A DNA stretch of 64,000 bases from BOG-1112 sp964611335. Lineage in GTDB: Bacteria; Bdellovibrionota_B; Oligoflexia; Oligoflexales; Bog-1112. The notes below the pieces were generated by a model, which was not told the origin of the DNA, ran no database searches, and saw nothing but the letters and a program-made list of their open reading frames with translations. The stretch spans positions 39,429 to 103,428 of the forward strand of contig CAZSXR010000005.1 in the NCBI GenBank assembly GCA_964611335.1. The letters run 5' to 3'. The translations under genes were made by a program, and so were the position numbers. This document shows, piece after piece, positions 52,922 through 61,181 of this stretch (position 1 is the stretch's first letter; each line of letters begins with the position of its first letter).

Positions 52922-53617
52922 ATGGATGAATCAATGAACAAAATGAAAATATATACCATCAGCATCCACCCTCAATTTATATATAGCTACTTTCAGTTCG
53001 GTGTTCTCAAATCGGCTCAAGAAAAAAACTTAATTTCTATCGAATCCATCAATCTCCGTAACTACGCTATAGACAAACATGGTTCCATAGACTCTCGTCC
53101 TTACGGGGGAGGAGACGGTATGGTTATGCGACCAGAACCACTCGCAGCAGCTGTAAAAACTATTGAAAATCCATATGTGATACTTACTAGCCCTCGTGGA
53201 AAAATCTGGAAGCAATCCGAAGCAAAACGTTTATTGAAAATAGAAAAACCACTTATTTTTATTTGTGGACGATTTGGTGGTGTCGATGAACGTTTTATTG
53301 AAAAATATGTAGATGAAGAAATCTCCCTCGGAGATTTTATTCTTTCCGGTGGCGAACTCGCTACACTTGCGATTATTGATTCAATGATCCGCTTTATTCC
53401 TGAAGTTCTAGGACATGAAGAAAGTGCACAGATCGATTCTTTTTCTGAACAGCTTGAAGGAAAGCTCGAATTCCCACTCTACAGTAAACCGCAAACTTTC
53501 GAAGGCTCCGAAGTTCCCGAAGTCCTTCTTTCAGGAAACCACAAAGCTATCGAAGAATGGCGTGATGCAGAATCCCAACGTATCACGAAGAAATGTCGCC
53601 CTGATCTTCTTAAATAA
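52922..53617 (+). CDS. trmD: tRNA (guanine-N1-)-methyltransferase TrmD
   Basis: 231 aa SPOUT enzyme making m1G37. Knot motifs TSPRGKIWKQSEAKRL, FICGRFGGVDERFIEKY, SLGDFILSGGELATLAIID and C-terminal SKPQTFEGSEVPEVLLSGNH. Met codons at 52922, 52934 and 52943 are all possible starts; the last matches the usual length but none has a clear Shine-Dalgarno. The usual downstream rplS is not present. Confidence 0.95.
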   Translation: MDESMNKMKIYTISIHPQFIYSYFQFGVLKSAQEKNLISIESINLRNYAIDKHGSIDSRPYGGGDGMVMRPEPLAAAVKTIENPYVILTSPRGKIWKQSEAKRLLKIEKPLIFICGRFGGVDERFIEKYVDEEISLGDFILSGGELATLAIIDSMIRFIPEVLGHEESAQIDSFSEQLEGKLEFPLYSKPQTFEGSEVPEVLLSGNHKAIEEWRDAESQRITKKCRPDLLK

Positions 53618-53945
53618 GTCTTTCTCCATTTTTCACACCCCTCTCAACCCCAGCTAAAACAATTCCGCCATCACGATCTGAAAACCCAGTCACCAAAACT
53701 TCCGACCTTATAGGCCCCACTTGCTTTGGTGGAAAATTGCAAACACATAAAACCTGTCTGCCAATCAAAGTCTCGCGATTATACAACTTCGTAATCTGGG
53801 CGCTGGATTTCTTAATCCCCAACTCGCCGAGATCCACCATAAGTTTGTAAGCAGGCTTACGAGCTTCTGGAAAATCTTCGCATTCAATAATAGTTCCAAC
53901 CCTCAATTCAACTTTTTCAAAATCTGCCCAAGAAATAGATGTCAT
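53610..53945 (-). CDS. csaA: CsaA-like tRNA-binding domain protein
   Basis: 112 aa OB-fold protein: ISWADFEKVELRVGTIIECE, KPAYKLMVDLGELG, CNFPPKQVGPIRSEVLVTGF. Same fold as the C-terminal tRNA-binding domain of MetRS; CsaA has been described as a chaperone-like or tRNA-binding protein. The frame runs to 54077 but would overlap ligA; AGGGGA precedes the ATG at 53945, giving the family length. Confidence 0.88.
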   Translation of the reverse strand: MTSISWADFEKVELRVGTIIECEDFPEARKPAYKLMVDLGELGIKKSSAQITKLYNRETLIGRQVLCVCNFPPKQVGPIRSEVLVTGFSDRDGGIVLAGVERGVKNGERLI

Positions 53946-54002
53946 TTTTAAGTCCCCTAATTTCGTGCTACCTTTAGCGTTCATTTTCAAAAGAGATTGC
54001 GC

Positions 54003-55922
54003 ATGAACTCCCATGAAAAAATAAACAAACTCGCAGAAGATATACTCCTTCACAAACGAAAATACTATTCTGGTCATCCCCTTATTAGTGACGTGGAATA
54101 CGACCGTTTGGAAGATCAGCTCCGTTCTTTAGCGCCGGATCATCCTGTGCTCAAGATGATAGGAAGCGATTCTCCACAATCTCAAGATAGCGAAAAAAAA
54201 GTTTCCCATGATCCGCCCATGCTTTCTCTCGCGAAAACCTATAACTTCGACGAACTTATTTCATGGACTAAAAATCGGGAAATCGTCGGAACTTACAAAT
54301 TAGATGGCGTAGCTCTGAGTTTGGTTTACACAGATGGAAAATTGCATCTCGCAAAAACGCGAGGCAACGGTTCGGTAGGTGAAGATGTCACCAGTAAAAT
54401 CCGATGGGTTCAAGACTGTCCTTCAAAAATAAACACATCCTCTCAAGTGGAAGTGCGTGGCGAGCTCTATTGCACAGAAACACAGTTTGCTCATCTCTTC
54501 AAAGAAATGGAAAATTTAAATCTCGAGAAACCTTCCAATCCACGCAATATCGTTGCAGGAATTTTAGGCCGCAAACAATTCGGAGAACTTGCTCGATTTT
54601 TCAACTTTTCTGCGTTTGAAGTTCTCTTTTCAAAAGCCGTTGAAAAAGAATTTCACACGGAAATAGAAAAATTTAAATGGCTTAGCAAACATTCCTTTAG
54701 AACAACAGAAATAGCATTGTTAAAAAATTCCGAACAGATTCAATCTTACCTAAATCATGCGAAAGAATTTATGGTTGAAAGTGAAATCGGAATGGACGGT
54801 GTTGTTTTCAGTTACAATGATTTAAACTTTCATGAGGAACTGGGAGCAACCTCCCATCATCCCCGCTATAAAATGTCCTTCAAATGGGCTGGTGAAACAG
54901 GAGTTTCAACAATCGAAGCCTTCAAATGGCTCACATCTCGTCTTGGAATAGTTACTCCAGTTGCGGTTATTAAACCCATATATCTCAGTGGTGCAACGAT
55001 AACCAATGTGACTTTGCACAATGCTTCTTTCGTAAAATTATTTAATTTGAAAATCGGTGATGAAATCGAAATCATTCGTTCCGGCGAAGTAATTCCGAAA
55101 TTCTTAAAAGTAAACAAAGAAGCAAAAGGACATTACCAATTTCCTAAACATTGTCCTTCCTGTGAAGGATCTCTTACATATGACGAAGTGCGACTTCTTT
55201 GTAACAATACAGATTCCTGTCCTGCTCAGCAAATGCAGGCCATTTTAAATTGGATTGCTTCTGCAGAAATCGATTCTCTGAGTGAAAAACGTCTTCAGGA
55301 GATGCTGAAGTTGGAAATGGTAAAACATCTTTCCGATTTGTATACGTTGACCGAAGAAGATTTAATGAAATTGCCTCTTACTAAAGAAAAGATGGCGCAG
55401 AAACTTTTTCAGAATATTCAAAACTCTAAAAAAATTCCTCTTGTAAATTTCCTAACAGGCTTAGGAATTAACGGAATGGGAAAAACATCTTGGGAAGCTT
55501 TGCTTGCACATTTCGGTTCTTTGGATAACTTAAGAAATGCGAGTGTTGAAGACATTATTTCTGTAGAGGGTTTTGCAGAAAAAATGGCACATCAAATTGT
55601 GGAAGGGTTGAAAACAAAAAAAACAGATATCGAAAAATTGTTTGAAGTGGGGGTGAGCCCTGCTCCCTATATTAAAAAACATAAAAATCTGAACCTTCCT
55701 CTCAGTGGAAAAACTTTTGTAATCACAGGGACTCTTTCTCGACCTCGTGAAGACATAGAAAAAGCTATAGAAGAAGCAGGTGGAAAAGTTGTGGGTGCTG
55801 TTTCTTCAAAGGTAACAGCGGTGATAACAGAAGATGTAGATTCGACATCTTCCAAGGCGAAGAAAGCCCGAGACCTGGGAGTTCCGTTCTGGTCGGAAAA
55901 AGAACTCAGTAAGTATCTCTAG
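54003..55922 (+). CDS. ligA: NAD+-dependent DNA ligase LigA
   Basis: 639 aa. N-terminal Ia domain YYSGHPLISDVEYDRLEDQL, adenylated Lys99 in TYKLDGVALS, VRGELYCTE, DGVVFS, OB domain, zinc finger CPSC..CNNTDSCPAQ, HhH repeats (GLGINGMGKTSWEALLAHFG) and C-terminal BRCT (LSGKTFVITGTLSRPREDIE). Shorter than E. coli LigA (671) but complete. ATG at 54003 with AAGAGA upstream is preferred over the TTG at 53997. Confidence 0.96.
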   Translation: MNSHEKINKLAEDILLHKRKYYSGHPLISDVEYDRLEDQLRSLAPDHPVLKMIGSDSPQSQDSEKKVSHDPPMLSLAKTYNFDELISWTKNREIVGTYKLDGVALSLVYTDGKLHLAKTRGNGSVGEDVTSKIRWVQDCPSKINTSSQVEVRGELYCTETQFAHLFKEMENLNLEKPSNPRNIVAGILGRKQFGELARFFNFSAFEVLFSKAVEKEFHTEIEKFKWLSKHSFRTTEIALLKNSEQIQSYLNHAKEFMVESEIGMDGVVFSYNDLNFHEELGATSHHPRYKMSFKWAGETGVSTIEAFKWLTSRLGIVTPVAVIKPIYLSGATITNVTLHNASFVKLFNLKIGDEIEIIRSGEVIPKFLKVNKEAKGHYQFPKHCPSCEGSLTYDEVRLLCNNTDSCPAQQMQAILNWIASAEIDSLSEKRLQEMLKLEMVKHLSDLYTLTEEDLMKLPLTKEKMAQKLFQNIQNSKKIPLVNFLTGLGINGMGKTSWEALLAHFGSLDNLRNASVEDIISVEGFAEKMAHQIVEGLKTKKTDIEKLFEVGVSPAPYIKKHKNLNLPLSGKTFVITGTLSRPREDIEKAIEEAGGKVVGAVSSKVTAVITEDVDSTSSKAKKARDLGVPFWSEKELSKYL

Positions 55923-56368
55923 GCTGCATCTAAATGTTCACCAAACCAGTTTAAAAGAGTCTCTTCTCCAAGTTGTTCGTAAACATAGTCTAAAAAAAGA
56001 CGAGTTTGATTTTCAAAATCTGTGCTCACTATAGGCTGGTCTTCCACCACATTGGGTACATGATGGATAAAGTGCCCGAAATAACTCTGACAAAAATCTG
56101 CATAATCGCGAGTGAAAATGATAAAGGCATGCCACATTTCATCTATCATTCTCATCTCTTCATGCATGACGCAGATAAAGTCGAGATCTAAGTTGTGAGG
56201 ATTTTGTGCTTTATCCCACTCATGTTTACGACCGAGCCAAAGATATTTCAGCAACTCCTCAAAAAGATAGTCCGCTTTGTCCTGATGCTGTGGATACAAT
56301 TCATGAAAGCGAAGGAGTACCCGAGGATTCTTATAAGTTAAAACATCTTTGAGCTGCGGTACTTTCAT
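55919..56368 (-). CDS. Conserved WH/HH-motif protein, GRDP-like
   Basis: 149 aa. I recognise only a resemblance to the bacterial 'glycine-rich domain-containing protein-like' family, in the segment IDEMWHAFIIFTRDYADFC followed by YFGHFIHHVPNV. Conserved His, Glu and Asp (CVMHEEMRMIDEMWH; GHFIHH) could form a metal site, but that is inference. The ATG lies 3 bases after the stop of a 26-codon Cys-rich peptide gene, with AGGA inside that gene, so the two are translationally coupled. Stops overlap with ligA. Confidence 0.7.
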   Translation of the reverse strand: MKVPQLKDVLTYKNPRVLLRFHELYPQHQDKADYLFEELLKYLWLGRKHEWDKAQNPHNLDLDFICVMHEEMRMIDEMWHAFIIFTRDYADFCQSYFGHFIHHVPNVVEDQPIVSTDFENQTRLFLDYVYEQLGEETLLNWFGEHLDAA

Positions 56369-56371
56369 GTC

Positions 56372-56452
56372 TCAAATTCCTGTACAGCATTTGCAACGGA
56401 TGCCTTTTTTAAGTTTCGCCTGCACGATTTTTTCAATCAGATTTACTTTCAT
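56372..56452 (-). CDS. 26-residue Cys-rich peptide, possible RiPP precursor or small regulator
   Basis: Very short frame with a textbook Shine-Dalgarno: AAGGAGAC lies 4 nt before the ATG. The basic N-terminal part begins MKVNLIEKIVQAKLKKG and the C-terminal end is RCKCCTGI. It is followed after 3 bases by the WH/HH protein. A conserved-looking core with three Cys at the C-terminus after an amphipathic Lys-rich leader resembles small modified-peptide precursors or metal-binding peptides; there is no direct evidence for modification. Confidence 0.6.
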   Translation of the reverse strand: MKVNLIEKIVQAKLKKGIRCKCCTGI

Positions 56453-56564
56453 AAAAGTCTCCTTAGTGATTATTGTTTCTATAAATAACTCTATCGGAAC
56501 TTCGATTCTAGAGTCCAATAACTTAGAATTATGAGTGTGATAAGAAAAACTTATATGTGAAATA

Positions 56565-56840
56565 TCATTTTTTCTTTTGCAAACGCCCAAGAACCGTTTT
56601 GTAACCATGATAAGGTTCATCTTTCAAAAATCTTGCAACACGAGTGATCGTAGCAAGGCTCGAACCAACCTGACTTTCAATTTCCCTATAGGAAAGTTCT
56701 CCTTCATGCAAAGCTTGAACGACCTGCCAACGCTCCTCCAAAGTTTGTATCTCACTCGGGGTGCAAAGATCCCTCATGAAATTGTCAAATTCCTTCTGTG
56801 TTTTAATCTGTTCAAAAGCTTTGAATAAAGAAACAGCCAT
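56565..56840 (-). CDS. TrpR/YerC/YecD-family transcriptional regulator
   Basis: 91 aa. Helical TrpR-like fold with LCTPSEIQTLEERWQVVQAL and HTH LSYREIESQVGSSLATITRV. AAGGTGAA Shine-Dalgarno. Divergent from the TrpXYZ-like ABC operon; the spacer carries an 18-bp perfect palindrome, so it probably represses that operon in response to an aromatic amino acid or related ligand. Confidence 0.9.
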   Translation of the reverse strand: MAVSLFKAFEQIKTQKEFDNFMRDLCTPSEIQTLEERWQVVQALHEGELSYREIESQVGSSLATITRVARFLKDEPYHGYKTVLGRLQKKK

Positions 56841-56849
56841 AATTTCACC

Positions 56850-56886
56850 TTGACCTTAATGTTTTAGTGTTTTAATACGTTAAAAC
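56850..56886. promoter_or_regulatory. TrpR-like operator and promoter before ABC operon
   Basis: GTTTTAATACGTTAAAAC (56869-56886) is a perfect inverted repeat (GTTTTAA/TTAAAAC around TACG), with an extra half-site GTTTTA at 56861-56866. It overlaps the -10 (TAATAC, 56873-56878) of a promoter whose -35 is TTGACC (56850-56855), spacer 17 nt. Confidence 0.65.
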
Positions 56887-56916
56887 AAATTTTTGGACCC
56901 TTTAAAGGAGTAGACC

Positions 56917-57825
56917 ATGTTTTCCAGAATGAGCGTATGTCTTTTCATCCTAACCCTTTCAAGCACAGTTAAAGCTGGCGATAAGATTGGAATTTCTTTA
57001 ACTATCGGACACCCTGCGTTCGATCGAAACATCCAAGGTATACAGGATACCTTAGAAAAAAACGGAATTAAAAAGGAAGATATCATCATCCAAAACGCGC
57101 AGGGAAATCCCGTTTTGGCAACCCAAATTGCTCAAATGTTTTCGAGAGATCGAAGAATTGCCATTCCCTTGGGGACTATAGCGGCGCAGGCTTTTTTAGG
57201 TCTTAAAAAACAAAAGAACTTTGATGTTGTTTTCAGCTCTGTAACAGATCCGTTAAGAGCAGGGCTTGTGAAAAGTCTGGAGAAACCCGAAGCAAATATA
57301 ACCGGAGTCTCTAATAACGTAGCTGCTCTTAAACAATTACAATTCATTAAAAAGGTAATGGGCAAACAAAATTTAAAAATTGCTCTTTTGTACAATCCAA
57401 GCGATGCAAATTCTATATCTGCTGTCAGAGAAGTAGAGGAAGCTGTTGAAAAAGAAGCTCTGACTTTGATCAAAGCTCCCACAATCAAGCTTGCAGATAT
57501 GCTTAGCCAAGTTCAGAAGGTGCTTAAAGAAGCTGACCTCATTTTTATACACAATGACAACCTTGCTCTTTCTGCTTTAGGTGGGATTCTTAAAATTGCA
57601 GACAAAGCTAAAAAACCCGTGTTTACAAGTGATGTAGACACAGTGACTTTAGGGGTCTTGGGAGCTTTGGGTGCAGATCAGTATGAGTTGGGACGTCAAA
57701 CGGCAGAAAAAGTTCTGAATATTCTAAAGGGAAAGAGAGTGAGTGATATTCCTGTTTCCTATCCTGAACGGGTTATTGAGAAGCTGAACGAAGCCCAGGC
57801 AAAAAAACTTGGCTTGTCTTCTTAA
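56917..57825 (+). CDS. ABC transporter substrate-binding protein, TrpX-like
   Basis: 302 aa. Signal peptide (SVCLFILTLSSTVKA) and the ABC_sub_bind/TrpX fold: IGISLTIGHPAFDRNIQGIQ, IPLGTIAAQAFLGL, VFSSVTDPLRAGLV, IALLYNPSDANS, FIHNDNLALSALGGI, FTSDVDTVTLGVLGALGADQ. Members bind aromatic amino acids (tryptophan/tyrosine). AAGGAG Shine-Dalgarno. First gene of the operon controlled by the TrpR-like operator. Confidence 0.88.
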   Translation: MFSRMSVCLFILTLSSTVKAGDKIGISLTIGHPAFDRNIQGIQDTLEKNGIKKEDIIIQNAQGNPVLATQIAQMFSRDRRIAIPLGTIAAQAFLGLKKQKNFDVVFSSVTDPLRAGLVKSLEKPEANITGVSNNVAALKQLQFIKKVMGKQNLKIALLYNPSDANSISAVREVEEAVEKEALTLIKAPTIKLADMLSQVQKVLKEADLIFIHNDNLALSALGGILKIADKAKKPVFTSDVDTVTLGVLGALGADQYELGRQTAEKVLNILKGKRVSDIPVSYPERVIEKLNEAQAKKLGLSS

Positions 57826-57833
57826 TGAAAGAG

Positions 57834-57859
57834 TCCGCCGTAGCCTTGGCGTAGGCGGA
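57834..57859. repeat. Small GC-rich palindromic element
   Basis: TCCGCC (57834-57839) and GGCGGA (57854-57859) frame GTAGCC/GGCGTA in the spacer between the substrate-binding and permease genes. The pattern resembles small dispersed palindromes seen in many environmental genomes. It could stabilise the upstream transcript. Confidence 0.5.
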
Positions 57860-57894
57860 AGCAAATAAACACACGCAAAACAACAGAGACGCTC

Positions 57895-58743
57895 ATGCTA
57901 AACATAAACGAAATCACAAATATCACAGAACTAGGTCTCATCTACAGTCTTGTAGCAGTCGCTATTTTTCTCAGCTTCCGAGTTCTTAACTTTTCCGACC
58001 TTACAGTCGATGCAAGCTTCACGCTCGGAGCTGCAGTTTTTGCTACTGCTATAAACTCCAACTTCAATCTCCCATCCGCTCTTATTCTTAGCTTTCTCTC
58101 AGGAGCTTTAGCTGGAATAGCAACATCCACTCTTGCTTTAACTCTAGGATTTGGAGATTTGCTAGGAAGTATCCTCATTATGTATGCTTTATACTCCATA
58201 AATTTTCGAATCGTGGGGTCTTCCAATCTTGTCATCAATCAGGAATTACTAGCTTCTGATAGCATTTTTTTCTTAGCAACTTTTATAATAGTCACCTTTC
58301 TTATTCTTTTCACTCTTCTCAAATCGGAAACCGGCATGAGTCTTCGTGGGGTAGGAATCAATTCCCAACTTCTCAGTCAGTATGGTTTTCCTCTTCAAAG
58401 ACTGAGATTTTTCGGTATTGCTCTCAGCAACGCTCTCGTTGCTTTAGGTGGTGCCCTCTTTACTCTCGTTTCAGGTTTCTACGATATCAATATAGGGAGT
58501 GGAACCTTAATTGCAGGGCTTGCATCTTTGGTAATTGGAGAAAGCATTTCTAAAAATATAAGTTTCGCTCTTATTCTATGCGTTTTAGGAAGTGTTATTT
58601 ATCGACTTGCCATACACATGGGCTTTCATTCTGGAAATTTCGGACTTATAGCAACTGATTTGAACATGATCACTGCAGTCATGCTCGTTGGATTTTTATT
58701 AATCCGACGTCTATCGAGGAAAGAAAGCTATGTTAGAGTCTAA
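57895..58743 (+). CDS. ABC transporter permease, TrpY-like
   Basis: 282 aa with about eight membrane helices, BPD_transp_2/LivH-type: FRVLNFSDLTVDASFTLGAA, LILSFLSGALAGIATSTLA, LRGVGINSQLLSQYGFPLQR, GFYDINIGSGTLIAGLASLV. Partner of the flanking substrate-binding protein and ATPase. Confidence 0.9.
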   Translation: MLNINEITNITELGLIYSLVAVAIFLSFRVLNFSDLTVDASFTLGAAVFATAINSNFNLPSALILSFLSGALAGIATSTLALTLGFGDLLGSILIMYALYSINFRIVGSSNLVINQELLASDSIFFLATFIIVTFLILFTLLKSETGMSLRGVGINSQLLSQYGFPLQRLRFFGIALSNALVALGGALFTLVSGFYDINIGSGTLIAGLASLVIGESISKNISFALILCVLGSVIYRLAIHMGFHSGNFGLIATDLNMITAVMLVGFLLIRRLSRKESYVRV

Positions 58744-59383
58744 GCAAATAAAAATATCGTTTTCAAATAAAATTCTTTTTGAAAATCTTTGCTTCAAAGC
58801 TCAGCAAGGTCAAATTCTCATGTTGCTTGGCAAAAACGGATCTGGCAAATCGACCTTGCTAAAACTCATTCGCGGAGAAATACAAAGCCAATCCGGCGAA
58901 ATTATTCTGTTTGAAAAAGAACTTTCAAAATATTCCAGAAAAGAAATTTCCAATTTGTACGCTCACGTCTTACAAGACAATGAAAGAGGAACTTTTTCTG
59001 AATTTACAGTTTTAGAAAATTTGTGCTTTGCTATGAAAAAAGGAAAATCACTGAGTTTTTTTAGATCTGCTGTTTCTGAGAAGAAGAAAGTTATTTCATT
59101 TTTAGAACAAAATGCGCCTCAGTTTATAAATAAACTGGAGCAAAAAGTTTCTTCCCTTTCTGGTGGGCAAAGGCAGCTCCTAAGCATCTTGATGAATATG
59201 GCTTCCGAAGCAAAAGTGTTTTTACTAGACGAGCCCACCGCTGCCCTTGATGAAAACGCAAGTCACGAAATTATGAGTCAATTGCAGAAGTGGGTTCGAG
59301 AAAAAAATCTAATCGCGGTGATGGTTTGTCACGACTCCTTACTTGTTGCACGTTATGGAGACGCTGTTCTTAGTTTAGGCTAA
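58730..59383 (+). CDS. ABC transporter ATPase, TrpZ-like
   Basis: 217 aa: Walker A LLGKNGSGKSTLLK, Q-loop HVLQDNERGTFSEF, signature SSLSGGQRQLLSIL, Walker B VFLLDEPTAALDENAS, switch VCHDS. Overlaps the permease gene by 14 bp. Completes the TrpXYZ-like importer. Confidence 0.92.
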   Translation: MLESKQIKISFSNKILFENLCFKAQQGQILMLLGKNGSGKSTLLKLIRGEIQSQSGEIILFEKELSKYSRKEISNLYAHVLQDNERGTFSEFTVLENLCFAMKKGKSLSFFRSAVSEKKKVISFLEQNAPQFINKLEQKVSSLSGGQRQLLSILMNMASEAKVFLLDEPTAALDENASHEIMSQLQKWVREKNLIAVMVCHDSLLVARYGDAVLSLG

Positions 59384-59663
59384 AGCCAAATTAACGGGTG
59401 TTGGGAGCTTTAAACAAATTTCTGAAAATGCGTAGCTTTCTCATGAGGATCTTAAGGCCTATTAAGTAGCCGGATCAAGCTTGATAAGAACCGGTATGTC
59501 TACCATAAATGATTCTGGCAAGATCTTCTTGAATAAAATAATTTTCCAAGTTTTTGATATCCGCATTCAAAAAAAATGACAGAGTTCTCTTATGCAAAGT
59601 TAAGTAAGTTTTTGTTATTAATTTTTCGGGTGAGAGTGTTAATGATCTTTCAAAGGAATCATT

Positions 59664-60251
59664 ATGTATAAAATTCTATTCATGAGTGGATTCTTAGTAG
59701 GTATAAGTATTGTCTCCTATGCATCTGAAGTTAAATGTTGGGAAGATAATGTTTATGAATGGTCAGAGGGTGAAAAATCTGATTCTTCTTTTTCAGCTAT
59801 CATGGTGTGTGAAGTGGAAACTGATTCAATGAATGTTAACTACGTACGAAGGGCTCTCATAGAATCAATACGAAATAACAGTGTAGAATTTGAAAATGAT
59901 CCTAAGGATTCGAATGGCTATTTGTTCTCTGAAAAACAAACGCTCTACGGGGTTCCACATCATACAAAAAACAAACTTAGTATATTTACGTGGAAAAGCT
60001 CTTCAGTTATGGTCAGTGTTTTGGGTGGGCTGATAGATGAAAAGCAACGTGCTCGTACAAGTTTGTCGTATGAACCTTCTATTGACGGGGAAATCAAAGT
60101 GGTGCGATTGAGAGTTCAAAGACAAATCTATCCACGAAAACCCGTTTTTACAAATTCTGAAAGATTCAAAGCGAAAATGCTGGATAGAGTGAAAAAAGAA
60201 ACGGAGGTCATTTTAGAAGTGAACAAAAAGATTCTTGAGAATTTAATGTAG
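59664..60251 (+). CDS. Hypothetical secreted protein, tandem paralogue 1
   Basis: 195 aa, family not recognised. Signal peptide MYKILFMSGFLVGISIVSYA, then two Cys (VKCWED; MVCEVE), a beta-rich middle, and a helical basic tail (DRVKKETEVILEVNKKI). Same plan as the gene at 60261. AAGGAA Shine-Dalgarno. The 280-bp spacer upstream holds a 12-bp palindrome ATCAAGCTTGAT at 59474-59485 and no gene. Confidence 0.65.
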   Translation: MYKILFMSGFLVGISIVSYASEVKCWEDNVYEWSEGEKSDSSFSAIMVCEVETDSMNVNYVRRALIESIRNNSVEFENDPKDSNGYLFSEKQTLYGVPHHTKNKLSIFTWKSSSVMVSVLGGLIDEKQRARTSLSYEPSIDGEIKVVRLRVQRQIYPRKPVFTNSERFKAKMLDRVKKETEVILEVNKKILENLM

Positions 60252-60260
60252 AGGAAAGTT

Positions 60261-60854
60261 ATGTTAAAAAATATATTCATTATTTATATTTTAATGAGCA
60301 ATTCACTTTCTTTTGGAGATGCAAATAAAGTTGTCTGTGGTGAACTTAGAACTATGAACTACAGTGACAAAAAGGAAGAATTTAGAGGCGATATAACATG
60401 CGTTCTCAGAGGGGAACGCATTGAGTACTCTAGACTTCTTGAAACTCTAAAAATTTCTATCGAAGGAAATGGAGGAGTGATTAACGATTCTGCAATTAAG
60501 GAAGGAAAATATTTTGTATTCAATGAAAATGTAGATATTTATAGATCATCTGAGTCGAGATTTAATTATCTAAAAATTTATACTCATGGATCATTTCTTA
60601 TTATTGATGTAATTGGCAAAGATGTCGAAGAAGGTGAAGCCTCGAGACTGACTAGAATTCGCTACGAGATAGTAAAATATGAAGACGGAACAAAAATGCT
60701 TGTTCTCAATGTTTTTAGGGAGTTGGATAGAAAGAGAAGGTCCTATCTTATGAGATACAGTCATTTTGTAAAATACATGCTTAGAAAAACAAAAAAGGAA
60801 ACGCTTCGAATTGCAGACTTTCACAAAGAAATTATGAGAAAGGTTGTGGAATAG
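60261..60854 (+). CDS. Hypothetical secreted protein, tandem paralogue 2
   Basis: 197 aa. Signal peptide MLKNIFIIYILMSNSLSFGD, two early Cys (VVCGEL; ITCVLR) and a tail RKTKKETLRIADFHKEIM that mirrors the tail of the preceding protein. Similar length, 9 bp apart with GAGGAAAG before the ATG. A diverged duplication of an unknown secreted family. Confidence 0.65.
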   Translation: MLKNIFIIYILMSNSLSFGDANKVVCGELRTMNYSDKKEEFRGDITCVLRGERIEYSRLLETLKISIEGNGGVINDSAIKEGKYFVFNENVDIYRSSESRFNYLKIYTHGSFLIIDVIGKDVEEGEASRLTRIRYEIVKYEDGTKMLVLNVFRELDRKRRSYLMRYSHFVKYMLRKTKKETLRIADFHKEIMRKVVE

Positions 60855-61181
60855 TGAGTTTCAAGTGAAATTTCTGCTTCTTGTTCTTGACTCTATTAGT
60901 TAACGAAAATTCACTTTAAAAGTTGATGAATCACTCAATTCAGTACACTTTTCAAGTTCGAAGCATTTTGCCCTCCGAGAGGGAATCCCATCAATTCAAC
61001 ATCCTTCTTTGATTAAGTCTGAGTACTTCGAGGTGGTTGAACTATAAGCCTACTTTACGAAACCTATTTTTTCTTCAATTCTTTGAAAATAATCTGAACT
61101 TGGAAAAACCTAGGGTCGCAAAGTAGAACGGCTTTTTAAGATTTGAGTCGATTCTTTATATGAGTGTTTTGCGAACACCAC
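60855..61181. other. Intergenic region between secreted paralogue and clpB
   Basis: A 327-bp spacer between convergent genes. A small CCCTC/GAGGG hairpin lies near 60971-60983, and near 61164-61182 an imperfect AGTGTT/AACACcACT hairpin could end clpB transcription. No open reading frame with gene-like features was seen. Confidence 0.4.

Noticed and set aside
59474..59485. Perfect 12-bp palindrome ATCAAGCTTGAT in a spacer
   Set aside because: Short, single copy seen, and not placed relative to a recognisable promoter.
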